Source: Gamsiella multidivaricata
Lineage: Eukaryota; Mortierellomycota; Mortierellomycetes; Mortierellales; Mortierellaceae
Length of the DNA stretch: 64,000 nucleotides
Reading direction: 5' to 3'
Assembly: GCF_025024155.1 (NCBI RefSeq)
Contig: NW_026251764.1
Span: 186,001 to 250,000, forward strand
Shown: positions 1 through 15,253 of the stretch, piece by piece
How positions within the stretch are numbered: position 1 is the first letter of the stretch
How the letters are laid out: each line of letters starts with the position of its first letter
Made by a program: the position numbers and the translations under genes
Notes under the pieces: model-generated
What the model saw: the letters and a program-made list of their open reading frames with translations, nothing else
Told to the model about the DNA's origin: nothing
The model's database searches: none

Positions 1-470
1 TGTTTAAATGCCAATGGTGTTAAAAACGTCAAGGCGTATATCTGAGGATACGATATGAAAGTAGAAAGCAAATCCAGTAAAATTGACAATGCCGTCTTTT
101 TTTTTTTTTTTTTTTTGTTTCTTTACTCGCTGATAGATTTCTCGCGATGGTAGAAGCAGCCAGCCATTGCAGCAGCAGGACCAACTGTTTTTCTTTTTCT
201 TTCTTTTTTTTTCTTATCTAGCACGCTTCATTGTATCAATAAACCCTCATTTTAAAGCACACCAAACAACTACAGGAACACCCACATCCTCGCTTGCAAC
301 TTATGGAGCATCGCAGAGGATCGCTAGGCATGTCTTTATAGGGCAGCCCTGATATACCCCAAGATACTATGTAGTCTACAGGAAAGGACCGAAGGCGGGC
401 AACATGAAAGCAAAATGGACCCAAATGGATCAAAGAACAAAAAAAAAAAAAAAAAACCAGATCGATACTT
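1..470. other. 3' flank of lipin gene, no gene seen
   Basis: Downstream flank of the minus-strand lipin gene. It contains a run of about 20 T at 96-116, further T-rich patches around 190-215, and an A run near 438-456. The ORFs here are short, low in complexity and have no recognisable motif. I see no gene. Confidence 0.6.
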
Positions 471-3400
471 TCACAGGAAGGGCGCATCAATATCGAGCTC
501 AACATCTACATCATCCAGATCCTCCTCTTCGTCTTCACCATACTCGTCCTCATATTCTCCGCCATCTTCCTCATCACCGTCTTCATCCTCATACGGCCCT
601 TCCGCATAGTCATCAAACGACCCGCTCAGAATTTGGTCCGCACTCACGCCCTCGCTCGTTTCCGCATACGCATCCTGCAGCAATGCACCCGTCGCATCCT
701 GATCCTGACTTTGACCTTGTTCTGACTTTGAAGTCCTGCTGCCCCGCAAGAACGGGATCACCGTCTCTGTGAATCGACTGGCGATTTGAGGAGGGGACAC
801 TGAAAACCCAGACGACGGTGCCTTCTTCTCTACCTGGATATCGAGCGGATGGACATCCTCCGCATTCATGGTACCTGGAGGATGAGACGAGTTAAAGGAG
901 GTCGGTGGCGAGGTCCCAAGGTTCGATGGGATGTAGGCAGAAGTCGAGGTCATGGACATGCCTCTTGCCCGTTTTCCTTGATTTCCAATACTCGATTCTG
1001 TAATTGCTGCCGCGGTTGCAGTGCCCGATGATGGACCGCTATGCTTATCAAACGGATTCACATTGGATGCCGACGACGACAATGCTGGAGAGGTCAACAC
1101 AGACTGGGCTCCGTACTTCATCAGCGATGTCGAAAGTCGACGCGTCCGCTCTGCGATCTGCAGCCCTCCAGACGCAGAAACCGGAGGAGATAGCGGAGGA
1201 GTGACTGCAGCAGGATTATAGGATGAAGGAAATGGTGGGGGCGAAGAACTCGTCAACCGGGGGGAGAGCTGCGACACGAACGAGGAATTCGCGGACGGAG
1301 GTGTCTGGGGTGCCGAGTTGAATGTCGGGATCGACGGTCGCCTCTTTCCAGATGCTCCGGAAGTGAACGAGCTGGTGAAACTGCGGATCACGCCCAGGCG
1401 ACTGGATTTGCTGTAAGTGTTAATGTCAACGGGCGCTTGTGGGAGCACGGGTTGGTGAGAGGGTGCCATGGGTAACTCGATCGAGGGCAAGGGTGCCTTC
1501 CAGTAGTTCCAGTCATTGAATTCTGGGGCATGACGCTTTCCTGGGAAGATCTCGTTCACAAGATCATTGAGCGCGAGGTAGCTACAAAGAGATATCGTGA
1601 AGAGCTGTGGGAATCAGTCATGGGGCATCGACGATATATAACCCTGCTTTCGTGTTTGTGTTTATGTCGGTATCGAAATACGACGCTTACGAGGATTTGT
1701 AAGAGCTGAGGAGCTCCAGCTTGACTTCGCCGCCCGAATCGATCGTGAAGATCCTAGACGAGGGGACATTGACGCTTCGGTACGAAAGCGCGTCCGTGAT
1801 ACGGTTTCCAAAGCCGGCATAGAACGGATTGCGGTCTCCAAACAACCTTCGGATATCGCGCAAGCAGGCCATCTTGAACTCTTCAGGCTTCCTCATAATC
1901 ACCTCTCTGATAATTATTATAAAAAAATAAAGACCAGATCAACATCGTAACTGGAATCTATCGCATGCTAAAATATGCCGCTGCAGCATTTCCTTGAAAA
2001 AAAATAAAAATAAAAGATAAAGCGCTGGCTTACCTGTGGAACGCGGTCATCAATCTGTCTGGACTCATAATGACAGGTCCCTCCGGCAACTGGTAATTGT
2101 TCTGCTCCACATTCTTCAGATACTTCCTCGTATAATCCGCCTGACCAATGGCTCTCGAGGTCAAGTACAGGATATGGTACCCATTGTTGGCAATATCCGT
2201 GTACAGTTTTGCGACACCGGTATGTGTCCAGTCCTTGCCGGCCATAGTGAAGATATGTCCCAGAGCATCGGATTTGGTGATGGTGCCGTCAATATCAGAG
2301 ATCACGACCTGGAAATCATGGTCCCATAAGAACAGTTTTGCAGAACAAACCGCCTTGCCCTGGTAGCTGGACGTGACCGAGAACGTCAGCGTGTTGGCGC
2401 CCTTTTTCAGGTTGAGAGACCTCTATGGAATAAACATTGCAGGATGGGGGTGGGGGTGGGGAGGAAGGTGAAGTAGAAATGGTATGAGGTGAGTTATCAG
2501 CGTGTTCTTGAATGCTACAGGCTCGACCCTTGCCACTGACGCTTGCTTGCATTAACTAAACGTACCAGCTGCTCCGAGGTCAAGCGAAGAGTTTTAGCAT
2601 AACGCTTGTTACTCTTTTTTTGCATTGCTTGAGGTTGTGTCTGTTGCTGATCGTCCTCGTCTAGGACTGAATGAGTTATGGAAGTGTCGATGGGCAAGGA
2701 TGTGCTACTCGATAACGCCTCTCTGGCTGGACCAGAGTATATGCCATTGCTATTTTCCTTCTCTGTGTCTTCTGCAGTCTATTAAACGTTGAGAGAGTTG
2801 AAAAGAAGTTCAAACGTGTTAGACGCAGCTTTCAAGGTCAACGACAGAGTTGGGCCGACAATCGTACCTCATGCACAGTGCTTGATCGACCAGTAGCGCT
2901 TTCAGAGTATGGAGGAGGATGGAGTGGAAGACCTTGGTCCATCGCATCTGCCTGTGAAGGAATGGCCTGAGAGCCCCTGAACCACCTTGAAATCACACCG
3001 AATCGCGTCGATGGCTCTGGAACCGCCGGCGTTCGATCGGACAGATGACGAACGTCCTTAACAGAGAGCTGGTGCAGCGTCTCGTCTGAGAGAGGTTTCC
3101 GGAAGAGCATCAGGGATGCCAGGTAGGGTCCCGCAGCCGCCCATGTGAAGTACCTACAAGAGGACAGCAACCGTTAGACATGTTAGGATCTCCTATAAGA
3201 ACTCGAATAACTATAAGCAAAGCGAAAGTAGAGATCGATTACCTGTCGTTGATCAAACAGACTAGGCTCTTATTGTTGAGAAACTTGAGCGGATCCTTTG
3301 CAAAGTCGTCAAACGAGATCTGATGCGTCGCAAATAAAACCTCGCTTGCCTCCTATGCTACCCCATAAGACAGATGCATTGTCAGTTTTCCCTCTATCCT

Positions 3401-5594
3401 TTCCCGAAGCAAGTGTTGGGGATATGTCGTCCGCTGACAGTAACGCTCGCTTACCAGATCCTTTCCAAAGTCGTCTCCTGGACACAAGCTGATCGCAACT
3501 CGATATACAGCTCCATCAATATCCATTTCGTTCAGCACTGGCTTCGGGGCGGTCGGCGGTGGAGATGACTCCATATCGATCGACACATGTCTGTCGAGCC
3601 CGTGTACGTTCTGATCCGCATTAGCAGCGGACATGTCATCGACGCTGTCGTTCTTGACAGGTAAACTACCCCAGCCCCACGTCCACTCGGTTTCCTGTGC
3701 TGATTTTGCGCTCCGAGGTGCTTGATACTGTTTTATAAGAGAAGACAAGTGTAAGCTAAAATTGTCCCGGTCTTTGAGATACTGGGCTCCATGGATCTGG
3801 TAACGAACGTATGTACCTCCAGCTCAGTGTCACTGAGTGCATTGAGTGCAGGGTTGGACCTGGGCAGCGACTTCTTTGTCTGAACAGGTTGGTTTGTTTT
3901 ATGAATAGGTCGTCGAGGATAAGTCTTATCGCCCTCGTCGCGTTTGCTGTGGTGGTTACTCGTCTGCAATGGAACGGAGGGCGGGGTGAGAACGCTACTA
4001 GGTGTCGCGCGTAATTGAGAGTCACTCGACACTGAACCGTTGATCTCTGACTGCGTATCCTTCGTGGGTATCGGCCTGATAATGGTGGCCAGTTTTTGGG
4101 ATACGGACATCTTGACCTCACCTAAGAATTTGTGAGACCAGTTAGACTTATGCAACGCAACAACGCTAAACAAAGACATCCACCACAACACCGCAACTGA
4201 CCTTGCTCTCCCAGGTTGGGCAACGACGACGAGCGTTTCTTTGGGTGCATGCTGGGCAAATTACGATCAGAGGGGTGCTGGATCGGACGAGCTGGTAAAC
4301 GCGGGTCGGTCCTGTCGCTCTCACTCGCCGCCGCTGCATGTCCATTCATCCTATCGTGCTCCCCGCTGCTCCTCTTCTCTACATTGTGACGCGTAAGCCC
4401 CGAGAGCGAACGTGGGACTCTCGTGCGTCTCCTGCGACCTCTGCGTCTGACCTTGATCTCCCCTTGAGTTGTTGACGGCCCATCCGATTCCAGATCGCTT
4501 TCTGCAGAATCGTCTGTCTTATATCCAGTCATATCCATGATCAGTTCGTCCTTGGGCGGACTCAGCAAGTCCTTTTGCGTCATTTTGTTGGAGGAATCGC
4601 TGTTGTTCCTCAAAGTACCCTCAGAATTTACTACTGGCTGAAAGTTTTCCATGATATCGTGGGCCTTCAAGACCGGCGAGCAAGGAAGCGAGATCGAGAT
4701 GGAAATACGACTCTTGAGCGTGGTACGTCCTTCATGTCTTTGTCGCCCTTGTCCGTTTTGTAGATCGGCATCCTCCAAATCATAACCATCATCAAAGGAG
4801 TCAAACTTAAGCGTCACTGGATAACCTGGTCTCTGAGCCATTTCTGATGAAGGACCTTCTTGGTCGTCCCCCTCAAACTCTGAGCTATGACCACTATGCG
4901 CACTGACATATCCATTGTCTGAAAAAGATTGCATATGCATAAATGAAATATAAGTTCCACTGTACGAACACAAGTAGCTAGTCGCTTTCATCCAAGAAGG
5001 TCGACCATTCATGGGGAGGACGCAAGCATATGTCAATTTCAGGTCACTGTGGTGTCATTTACCTAAATCCTCAGGCGGAAGTATGGCAGTCGTGGGAGTA
5101 TTCCCACCCTCCTGAGCAAGGTCCAAGTAATCAATTTCTTCCTCGACCTGATCCGCCGAAGGTCCTGCCAAGGGCGAGGTGGCAAATTCCTCGGGAACGT
5201 CCAGCTCAGTTTCAAAGACAAAGAAGGCCTCACCAGCATCTCCAACCTTCATAGGAAAGTCAACCACACGGCCATTGATCGTTACCTCGACCTAAAAAAT
5301 AAAACACATGCAGAGCAAGAGATAGGCTACGATCAGTCTTATCGTGATTGTTGTCGATCATAATACAACCTTTCAAAATGCCCAACAAAAATATTTCGAG
5401 GAGGGGATTTGTACCACTTTCTCCTGGGGCCGGAGGATGCTTAGTTTTCCGAACCGGACATGAAACGGCGAGCAGGCCAGATCCCCATTCGGCTGCTCCA
5501 CCACGACAACATCGATGGCACCCGAGAGAGTTGCAGGATTGAGCTCACTATAGAATTTTGTGACGGAAGAGAAGAAACTGCCGACGGACTGCAT
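471..5594 (-). CDS. PAH1: Lipin-type phosphatidate phosphatase (Pah1/Smp2)
   Basis: Mg-dependent phosphatidate phosphatase that makes diacylglycerol from phosphatidate at the ER/nuclear envelope. Eleven exons fit in phase: 5594-5415, 5291-5063, 4918-4202, 4121-3817, 3727-3455, 3352-3243, 3153-2868, 2778-2566, 2422-2034, 1906-1691 and 1581-471, giving 1342 aa. The N-LIP domain starts at residue 1 ([20 protein letters not shown]) and includes [10 protein letters not shown] and FHVRFGK. The C-LIP/HAD domain carries the catalytic DIDGT at about residues 814-818, followed by SDALGHIF. The domain closes with FNDWNYWK. A Ser/Pro-rich tail of about 330 aa follows and ends in a strongly Asp/Glu-rich segment. 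In yeast Pah1 an acidic tail recruits the Nem1-Spo7 phosphatase. The start at 5594 is chosen because N-LIP begins directly at that Met. The last acceptor was chosen because it restores the conserved [13 protein letters not shown] block. Family identification is secure; small exon-edge errors are possible. Confidence 0.95.
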
Positions 5595-6032
5595 CGAGGT
5601 CAAGTTTTTATATATATTTTTTTTTCCTGTATCTCTCAAGATTTCAGCACTCGTTTGATAGGAATAGACAAAAACGGTTAACTATTCAACAAAGCGAAAA
5701 AAATGAGTGAGTGGAGAGCGTTTTAGATGAGGATGAAGATATGGATCAGGAAGAGTGTTCGAGAGTGAAAAAGACAAGAAAAGAGGGGTGGAAACCCAAG
5801 GGGTGAAATTTAGACCTGAAAAACAGGAGTGGACGACGAGGCACGTTCCATGTTTGTGGCACCAACGCTCGGCCCGATCACACGCTCGGCACGCGTCTCT
5901 TCCTCCTTGCTGGCCTAGCCAGCCGCGTTTCTTTTTCTTTTTTTTTTCTTCCCATGGTCGTTCATTGTTACTGATACATTTGTTGGTTTATTTGAAAGAT
6001 ATTGTGCTGATGGTTATGTCCTATCTTCCCGT
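5595..6032. other. Spacer between Phe-RS alpha stop and lipin start
   Basis: About 440 bases holding the lipin upstream region and the 3' end of the downstream minus-strand gene. There is a T-rich block at 5930-5950 and an AT-rich block at 5610-5630. I see no ORF with protein-like composition and no clear TATA box. Confidence 0.5.
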
Positions 6033-8364
<2,332 letters not shown>

Positions 8365-9698
8365 TGTTACTGCGGTCGAGTTGGCGAGTAAGTGATGATG
8401 AACATGTAGGGAAGGGTACTCGTCTTTTTGTCTTGTTTACAGAAGTGACTCGTCCTACGGCATGCTTTGACACTAGCCAATCAAAGGAGGTGACTCAGAG
8501 AGGATCGCTTCTGTATACCAAAGCGATACGGACCCTTCTGGTGCTGTGCTCCCCCTCTCCCCTCCCTCTCCTTCCATTCGGACAGGCCTAGCAATCGACA
8601 GAGCTGGGATAAATGTCTTTGAGCGTCCGCTATTCCTTGAAGCAGCCCCATCGACGGTGTCAGTTAGGATACGCAAGTCGAGAGTCGTAGCATACGCAAT
8701 TGATCGAATAAAACGCTTTTGCTACCAATTTTGCCCTAGCAACTCATCACGCTGGGTTTTCAACGCGTTGTCATAGTAATATGCTCGGAAAGCATCATGT
8801 AAGGGAAGACAATGTATGGTAACAGCAAGATCACATAAGAGCTAGATCTTCTTCCCTTATGGAAGGGGCGGTGTGCATGAGAACATAAGAGAAGATCCCA
8901 GTAAGGATCTATTGCTCCTTCTGTACTAGTCTGGATCAAGCGAGGACGCGCCTGCCACTGATTTGTTCGAGCTGCAGCGGGGTTGCCCTACACACATTTT
9001 TACATTGAGTGTAGACTATACACATGAGACGCGCTCCACTTGTCAAAAACAGGTACATGTGTGCAAACTAGTCGAATTGGACGGGCAGGACGGGGTGTGT
9101 GTGCGGGGAATGCACTTTATTTCGAAGAGGTTGCCGTGAGAAAACATCAGGCACCACAGCAGACGACCAAATGTGGTCTATCTCGTAGCCGAATACCCGT
9201 GAATGCCCGATGAGAAAGACGGGCTGGATGAAAAAAAAAAAAAAAAAGTAAAATAAACAAGAGCTGGTGGAGTGTCTATCGCGAGAGAGTCGTTGTAGGG
9301 GTCTGATCTGGCAGCAACTGCTAAAGTGATGCGCATGGGGGTCTGTCCCACCACCGTCGGCCCGCAGAAAGACAACGACGACGACGACGACGACGGATCG
9401 GCGGGGTCGGACGATAGTCGTCCGCCCGAATGGCGGGGTTGCCCAATCAAAACGAGTCCGACATATGACAAAATCAATTTCGTGGGCTTCGCTCAATTCA
9501 GGTCGACATTGCCCTGGATCCGAGAGGCAGAGTCGGCCTCGACAAATTCTCTCTTTTCTTCCCTCTCTTTTGCTTTCGCTCTTTCTTTCTTTTCTTTTCT
9601 TTCTCTCCCCTTTCCCTCCCCCACAGCCCCCCCGTCCTCCCCACGTCGCTTCTTTTTTTTTATTACCCCTCTCCACTCTACCTTTTAATCAACCAGCC
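8365..9698. promoter_or_regulatory. Divergent spacer between FRS2 and the carnitine carrier
   Basis: A 1.3 kb region between two gene starts, so it must hold both promoters. The carrier-proximal part (about 9540-9690) is almost pure pyrimidine (CTTT/CCCT-rich), a common upstream element in fungi. There is an A run at about 9231-9247 and a short GAC repeat at 9373-9393. ORFs here are low-complexity and look non-coding. Confidence 0.5.
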
Positions 9699-11394
9699 AT
9701 GTCTGATTTCGCCGAGACCGAGCCCATCCAGAAGATCGCCCCCCAGACCTCTGCTGTCAAGTCCTTCTTGTCCGGAGGATTCGGTGGTATTGCTGCTGTC
9801 CTCGTTGGCCACCCCTTCGACCTGGCCAAGGTAATAACAACACTCGAACGCACAGAGAATCAGCTGGAAGCATGGACATTGGATATCAAGTCGACAGCAG
9901 GAGCCTTAACTCGCCATCGAAAGCAGGCGCAAAATGAGGACACGACGCAATGGAGACCGCTTATCGACGAATAGGCAAGAGGGATAGACTCGGCATCTGC
10001 CTCGCGAGCCTTGACTAGGATGCAAAGACTACAACAGACCGAGACTCTGGGGGCGTTGTCGCGACAACAAAATACATCCTCTCTGAAATGAAGGATCTTT
10101 TACTTTTTTTAAAAGATGGATCATTCAGCAATTACTAACATTCGTTCTATATGATCCAATGCAAACAGGTCCGCATCCAGACCAGCGCCAATGGCACCTA
10201 CACTGGTACCCTTGATGTGTTCAAGAAGACCTTGAAGGCTGATGGTTTCCGCGGTCTGTACCGCGGCATGGCCACCCCTCTCGTCGGAGTGACGCCCATC
10301 TTCGCAGTCTCTTTCTGGGCCTACGATCTGGGCAAGAAGATTGTGTACGCAGCCACCCCTAGCCGCGCAAGCCAAGACCTGACCATTCCCGAGCTTGCCT
10401 TTGCCGGTTTCTTCTCTGCTGTCCCTACCACCCTTTTGATGTCCCCCAGCGAGCGCATCAAGGTCGTTCTTCAGGTAAGCGAAGCATCAGGAGGCAGGAG
10501 AACGGAAAGATCAATTTTGTGTTTGTCTCTCTCACGTGTGTCCGGGGGCGAACTTTTTTTTTTCTTGCCCCGTTCCTTTTTTGTACAAGCGATTCTCGGA
10601 TCATAACTCTTTTCAACTATCTCATCTACGGCTCTGAGGACTTTGTATAACTGACCGCTTTTTTTATATATATATATATATTCACTTTAAACCAAACAGA
10701 CCCAGGGCTCGGGTGCCAACAAGCTGTACAATGGACCCGTTGATGTCGTCCGTGCCTTGTACAAGGAGGGCGGTCTTGCCTCCATCTTCCGTGGAACTGG
10801 TGCCACTCTCCTTCGCGACGGTCCTGGATCTGCCGCCTACTTTGTTGCCTACGAGTTGATCAAGAAGGGCCTCACCCCTGCCGGTGGCGATGCCTCGGAC
10901 TTGAACCTTCTTACTGTTCTGTTTGCTGGTGGTACGTGAAAAACATTTTTTTTTTTTCTCTCTCCTGCTATGCTTGTGGAATGGCAGAAAATAACAGGTT
11001 TGATACGCTCTTGTTTGTGAACGCGTTTTGTAGGTATGGCTGGTGTTGCCATGTGGACCATTGCTATTCCCCCAGATGTGCTCAAGTCCCGTCTCCAGTC
11101 CGCCCCTGCTGGTACCTACAAGGGAACTGGTGATGTCCTCCGCATCCTTTTGAAGACCGAGGGTCCCCAGGCCCTGTTCAAGGGTCTTGGACCTGCCATG
11201 CTCCGTGCCTTCCCTGCCAACGCTGCGTAAGTTCCTCCATTGTTTGCATACAACCTAGCCTTTCTCTGCGATGACTCTCTTTGTTGAACAACTGCTAATG
11301 GTCGGTGATGCTTTTATCTTGTCTTTCATATCCATTTAATAGCTGCTTCCTCGGAGTCGAGTACAGTCTGCGTGCCATGAACATGGTCTGGTAA
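9699..11394 (+). CDS. CRC1: Mitochondrial carnitine/acylcarnitine carrier
   Basis: Inner-membrane SLC25-family carrier that exchanges acylcarnitine for carnitine and so feeds mitochondrial fatty-acid oxidation and acetyl-unit import. Five exons fit in phase: 9699-9830, 10169-10474, 10700-10931, 11034-11226 and 11343-11394, giving 304 aa, the normal length. Three mitochondrial-carrier repeats are present. Their signatures are PFDLAKVRIQ (from residue 39), [11 protein letters not shown] and [13 protein letters not shown]. The second (SER in place of the D/E-x-K/R core) and the third are characteristic of CRC1/SLC25A20/AcuH rather than ornithine carriers. [19 protein letters not shown] also fits this subfamily. 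No cleavable presequence is expected or seen. A strong pyrimidine tract precedes the ATG. Substrate assignment rests on motif resemblance alone. Confidence 0.9.
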
Positions 11395-12506
11395 AAGATT
11401 TGATTCTTTGCCGCAAGCTTATTCTCATGGGTGGATCATTTTGTCACCGCGTATCCATTATCCGTCCTCCCTCCCTCCCCTCTCCTCTTCTGTTTCCCTC
11501 TTTGAGAGAAAGAAAGACCGTGCCGACATAGAACGATATTTCCTCCTTGTAACATAAAAAATCCGATATGAAAAGTGATGAGCTAGAAAATACTGAGAGG
11601 GAGAACGAGAGAGAGATTGTGGTCCTGCTGAACGACCGATACGGAGACGATAACGACAGCACGACTGTAGCACGGCATTTAAATTGCGGCCTAATGCTGC
11701 GTTTTGTTTACTTGTTTTGATTTGTTTGTTCGTACAACTTGATTGCTTTTCTTCCACACTGCTTGGAAGGCTAGTGGACAGAGTGCAGCCATTGGGGGCG
11801 TGAGAGGTACTTGTATGAATGTGTGTGCAAGCGCATTCAAGGAGGCCAGCTAGCCCTGAGCTGCCAATTGAGGCGATTGTATGTATCTGTAGAGTCTGTG
11901 GAGTACAGAGTGCCTCCTGTTGTGATGGGGAAGGGTGCGAATGGATAGATGGATGGAGTGCATGCATAGCCCACAATAAAATGGTCGACATTTACATTTA
12001 CCCATATGCCATAGACGTTTCTGGCAACAGAAGGAAAAAACGTTTAGGGCTCTTTTTTTTTTTTTTTTTTTTTTTATCGACAATGGGGCTCTTTGCGAGC
12101 TATGTTCGGAGTAAGTGGTGTGTGTAAAAGAGTGCGGCTGAAGGAAAAATAAATATAAAAAAAAAGTGGGTGGTGGCCCCACAGGTGTCGCGGTATGTGT
12201 GTGTGTGTGAAAAGATGCAGTGCAGCTGTTGACTGAGGAAAGAGACGCGCAAATGAAAAATGAAGAGACTAATGATGACACGACGATGGAATATATCACA
12301 CTCCGCCCTTTGTCCATTCTTTTGCTCTTTTTCTCTTTTCCTCACTTCACTTCACTTCTCGACCTCTCGCCCTCTTCCACTCCCTCCCACTCCCTCCTTC
12401 ACTCCCTCCTTCACTCCCTCCTTCGCCGTTCTTATTCATTACTTCACTGCGTACACACACACATACACGCACACGCACACACACACACACACACACACCT
12501 ATTTTC

Positions 12507-12562
<56 letters not shown>

Positions 12563-13414
12563 TCTTCATAGTACAGTGTATGTACTCCTTTGCATCCTCA
12601 TACATTCTCCATCTCCATCTTAAAGGTACGCAGACACCATCCACCCATCGCCCCTACGCTCCTTCCTCGCCACCATACCACGCCCAGTCCACACTGTCCC
12701 ATGGGCTCAACTCTAAACCTGCCCTGTGCATAGACCCTCTTTTCCCTCAATCGCCCTCTCTCCCTCTCTCTCCTGGGACTCGATATGAACAACGAAGAAG
12801 AAGAGCTCCCTTCCTCTCCATCTCCTCTTGCCTTCCTTTCTCTGACCCCTCTTCCTCTTCTACTCAACGGCTCGCTTGCTGTAAGGGCATTCAGCCGGCT
12901 CTGGAGGGACATCCTCACTCCCGTTATTGCTCAATTGCTAACGCTTCTCTATATTTCCCTTTTGCCCATTACCCATTGTCCATGGCGCATGTTTGTTGTA
13001 CTTTCTAGGGAGAACACAACAACGCCATTCCTAGCCCCTATTTCTCCTCTTCTCTTTCTCTTCTCTCTTCTTCTCTTTCCCCTTCTCTTTTCTTTTCTCG
13101 GCAACGCATTCATCTTGGAATCTCTTTTCTCTCCTCTTTTATCTAATTGAAATTAGCATTTTGCATTTACACACAAGGATCTCACACACCAAACACATCT
13201 AGTATTATCTAGCCCTCCAAACACACCAAAACAAACGACCAACAGCAACGAACAGACTACATCACATTTCACTCCCCTGTCCCCCCTCTCTTCTACATTC
13301 TTCACGAACACTTCAATATAGTCCATTTCAATTTGACTCTGTCACAAAGCTTCTCTCAGCCCTAGCCTTAATCTTTGCCCTTGTAGCCCCTTGAAGAACC
13401 TACAGCTGACAGCC
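11395..13414. other. Long spacer, carrier 3' end and G-gamma upstream region
   Basis: About 2 kb. It holds the 3' flank of the carrier and a very pyrimidine-rich 5' region of the G-gamma gene (12,300-13,400), including the CA and CT microsatellites listed separately and a T run of about 25 at 12052-12076. Long ORFs here translate into S/L/T/H repeats and are microsatellite artefacts. I see no independent gene. Confidence 0.55.
12452..12562. repeat. Adjacent CA and CT microsatellites
   Basis: An imperfect CA repeat (12452-12498) is followed within 10 bases by an uninterrupted CT repeat (about 12508-12562). Both lie in the likely 5' leader or upstream region of the G-gamma gene. Confidence 0.95.
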
Positions 13415-14196
13415 ATGCCAACAGAAATGCGTCTGCAACGACAGCTGGAACACAACAAGCGACTTCGCGAACAATACGAACTCGAGCGTATTTCCGTATC
13501 ACAAGCCAGCTCTTTGTAAGTGTATCTCTCTATACATCAAAGTTTTTTTTTGATTCTTTTGATTCTCTTTTTTTTTTTTTTTGTTATGTAAAGTACCTCA
13601 CCCATGTTGGGCGCATGAATGCATGCACTTTGTGCATGTTCATTCATGCAAATAAAAGAAAAAAGGGAAAGAGCTGCGGAGCATTGAGAACAAAGCGGCA
13701 TGTGCACCGAGCATCATCACAGAAAGATGGACTGGAAATAGGGATGTGGTTCTTGGTCCAAGGGTGCTGGACGGATCTTGAAATAGAACGGGTGCATGCA
13801 TTGGTTGCACTAAAGCATTTGAGGGGCGCAACTACTCTCTTTCTTTCTGTCTCGTTCTCTCGTATTTCTTCAAATACCCGGTTGGAACATCGGCAGCACT
13901 CAAAGGGGGACCCCGATTGTTCTTCATGGTGCTTTGCCATTGATTTGACCCCCCTGAATGAAAGTGGGGGGAAGGAGGGAGGGGGGAGGGGGTAAGAAGA
14001 CGGATCGGGAGTCCCCAACCAACAAGAAGCTGTTTGGTACTAAATTGGGTTGTGCCTCGACTCCACATTAGTCGAGTGTTTTTTTTGTTCATCATTTGCT
14101 TCTCTCCTCCCCTAAAAGCGTTTCAACTCAGGTTCTAACCCTTTTTTCGCTCCTCAGCTCGTCGTTGCACCATCCATTTCTCTGCCATCGTATGCC

Positions 14197-14228
<32 letters not shown>

Positions 14229-14526
14229 CTCTCGCTTCTGAGCTCCTTAAAAACTCTTTATACTTTGATGGTCAATGCTCAATCCACCTGTATGCTAAAT
14301 TCGCAAAACCCTAACATTTATCTTTCATTTATCATTTATCGTTTATCATTTATCGTTTACCGTTGCGGTCGTTGCATGTGTATTTGTTTCTGGTGTGTGT
14401 CCAAATAGGCTTATCAAGTACTGCATGGACACCCGAGACGTCTTTGTAACGCAGGTCTGGGGCGACCTCGATAAGCATGAGGATCCCTTCATGGCCCAAC
14501 CCAAAGGATGCTGTGCCATTATGTAG
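13415..14526 (+). CDS. Heterotrimeric G-protein gamma subunit
   Basis: Small prenylated partner of G-beta in pheromone/nutrient receptor signalling, acting at the plasma membrane. Two exons, 13415-13515 and 14409-14526, give 72 aa. The N-terminal helix (MRLQRQLEHNKRLREQYELE) is followed by the conserved RISVSQASS block. The second exon supplies LIKYCMDTRDVFVTQVWG and the end ...EDPFMAQPKGCCAIM. The C-terminal CAIM is a farnesylation-type CAAX box, and the adjacent Cys could be palmitoylated as in fungal Ste18/GpgA proteins. The intron is unusually long (893 bases) for such a short gene and contains a 28-base A run. The ATG is the first in frame with the helix. Confidence 0.93.
14197..14224. 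repeat. Poly-A run in G-gamma intron
   Basis: 28 uninterrupted A residues inside the single intron of the G-gamma gene. A similar run lies at 14887-14914 downstream of the gene. Confidence 0.95.
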
Positions 14527-14881
14527 GAAGAAAGAAAGAAGGACAAAGACAAAGACAAAGCTCCACCATGCACTGGGACAGATCAAACCACTGTCTCAAC
14601 AAAACAACAACGACGACGACGAAATCATCAAAGAACAGACGAAACAACAGGAACGCCGGACGTACCCTACAACCGCCTATTCAGCCAACCCACACGATGC
14701 ATCGACCTTCTTTACTGGAGTCTTTTTCAGGAACTCAGGAGACCAAAACAAAAAAAAAAAAAACGAAAACGAAAACGAAAAACTGCACCAGAATGCTGTT
14801 CTCCTTTTCGTTTTTTTCCGATGTTACCGAGCTCTACCATCGCCATCCCTTCACCCACTCCGCCCATTCATATTTTGACAG

Positions 14882-14915
<34 letters not shown>

Positions 14916-15253
14916 ATATGTACATAATAATAAACATAATAAATATAATAACATAGTAGTAATTAGTTGGCTGTGCTCCCTTGGGGGGATATGGATACTA
15001 ACGGGGATCCAACAACATTCATGCAGGAGCTAATTGCACCTTTGGGGGGAGGGAGGGGTTTTTTGTTTACAAGCTTCTTTTTTAGTTTTTTTTGCTCCCA
15101 CTCATTTTGTAGTAAAAAAAAAAAAAAAAAGAGGGCGCAAGATGGGATGGGACTCGACTACACACACATATTTATCTACAATGTAGACTACTACAGTCTA
15201 CTATAGTCTACGATAGTCTACTAGACTATACAAATTCATATTTCTGGGCTGGC
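14527..15253. other. Convergent 3' spacer of G-gamma and RasGEF genes
   Basis: About 730 bases between two converging genes. It contains a 28-base A run (14887-14914), an AT-rich tract (14930-14960), an A run at 15113-15130, and a short repeated AGTCTAC/TAGTCTA cluster at about 15182-15232 that can fold on itself. No coding signal. Confidence 0.5.

Noticed and set aside
1582..1605. Alternative upstream acceptor for the last lipin exon
   Set aside because: It leads to a stop within 16 codons, whereas the acceptor before 1581 restores the conserved C-terminal lipin block.
9068..9688. Overlapping ORFs upstream of the carnitine carrier
   Set aside because: They arise from the pyrimidine tract and GAC repeats; no conserved protein features and no supported splice to the carrier.
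12220..13150. Long plus-strand ORF of 262 codons
   Set aside because: Its length comes from CA/CT microsatellites and pyrimidine bias; composition is S/L/H/T repeats and no start context or motif supports it.
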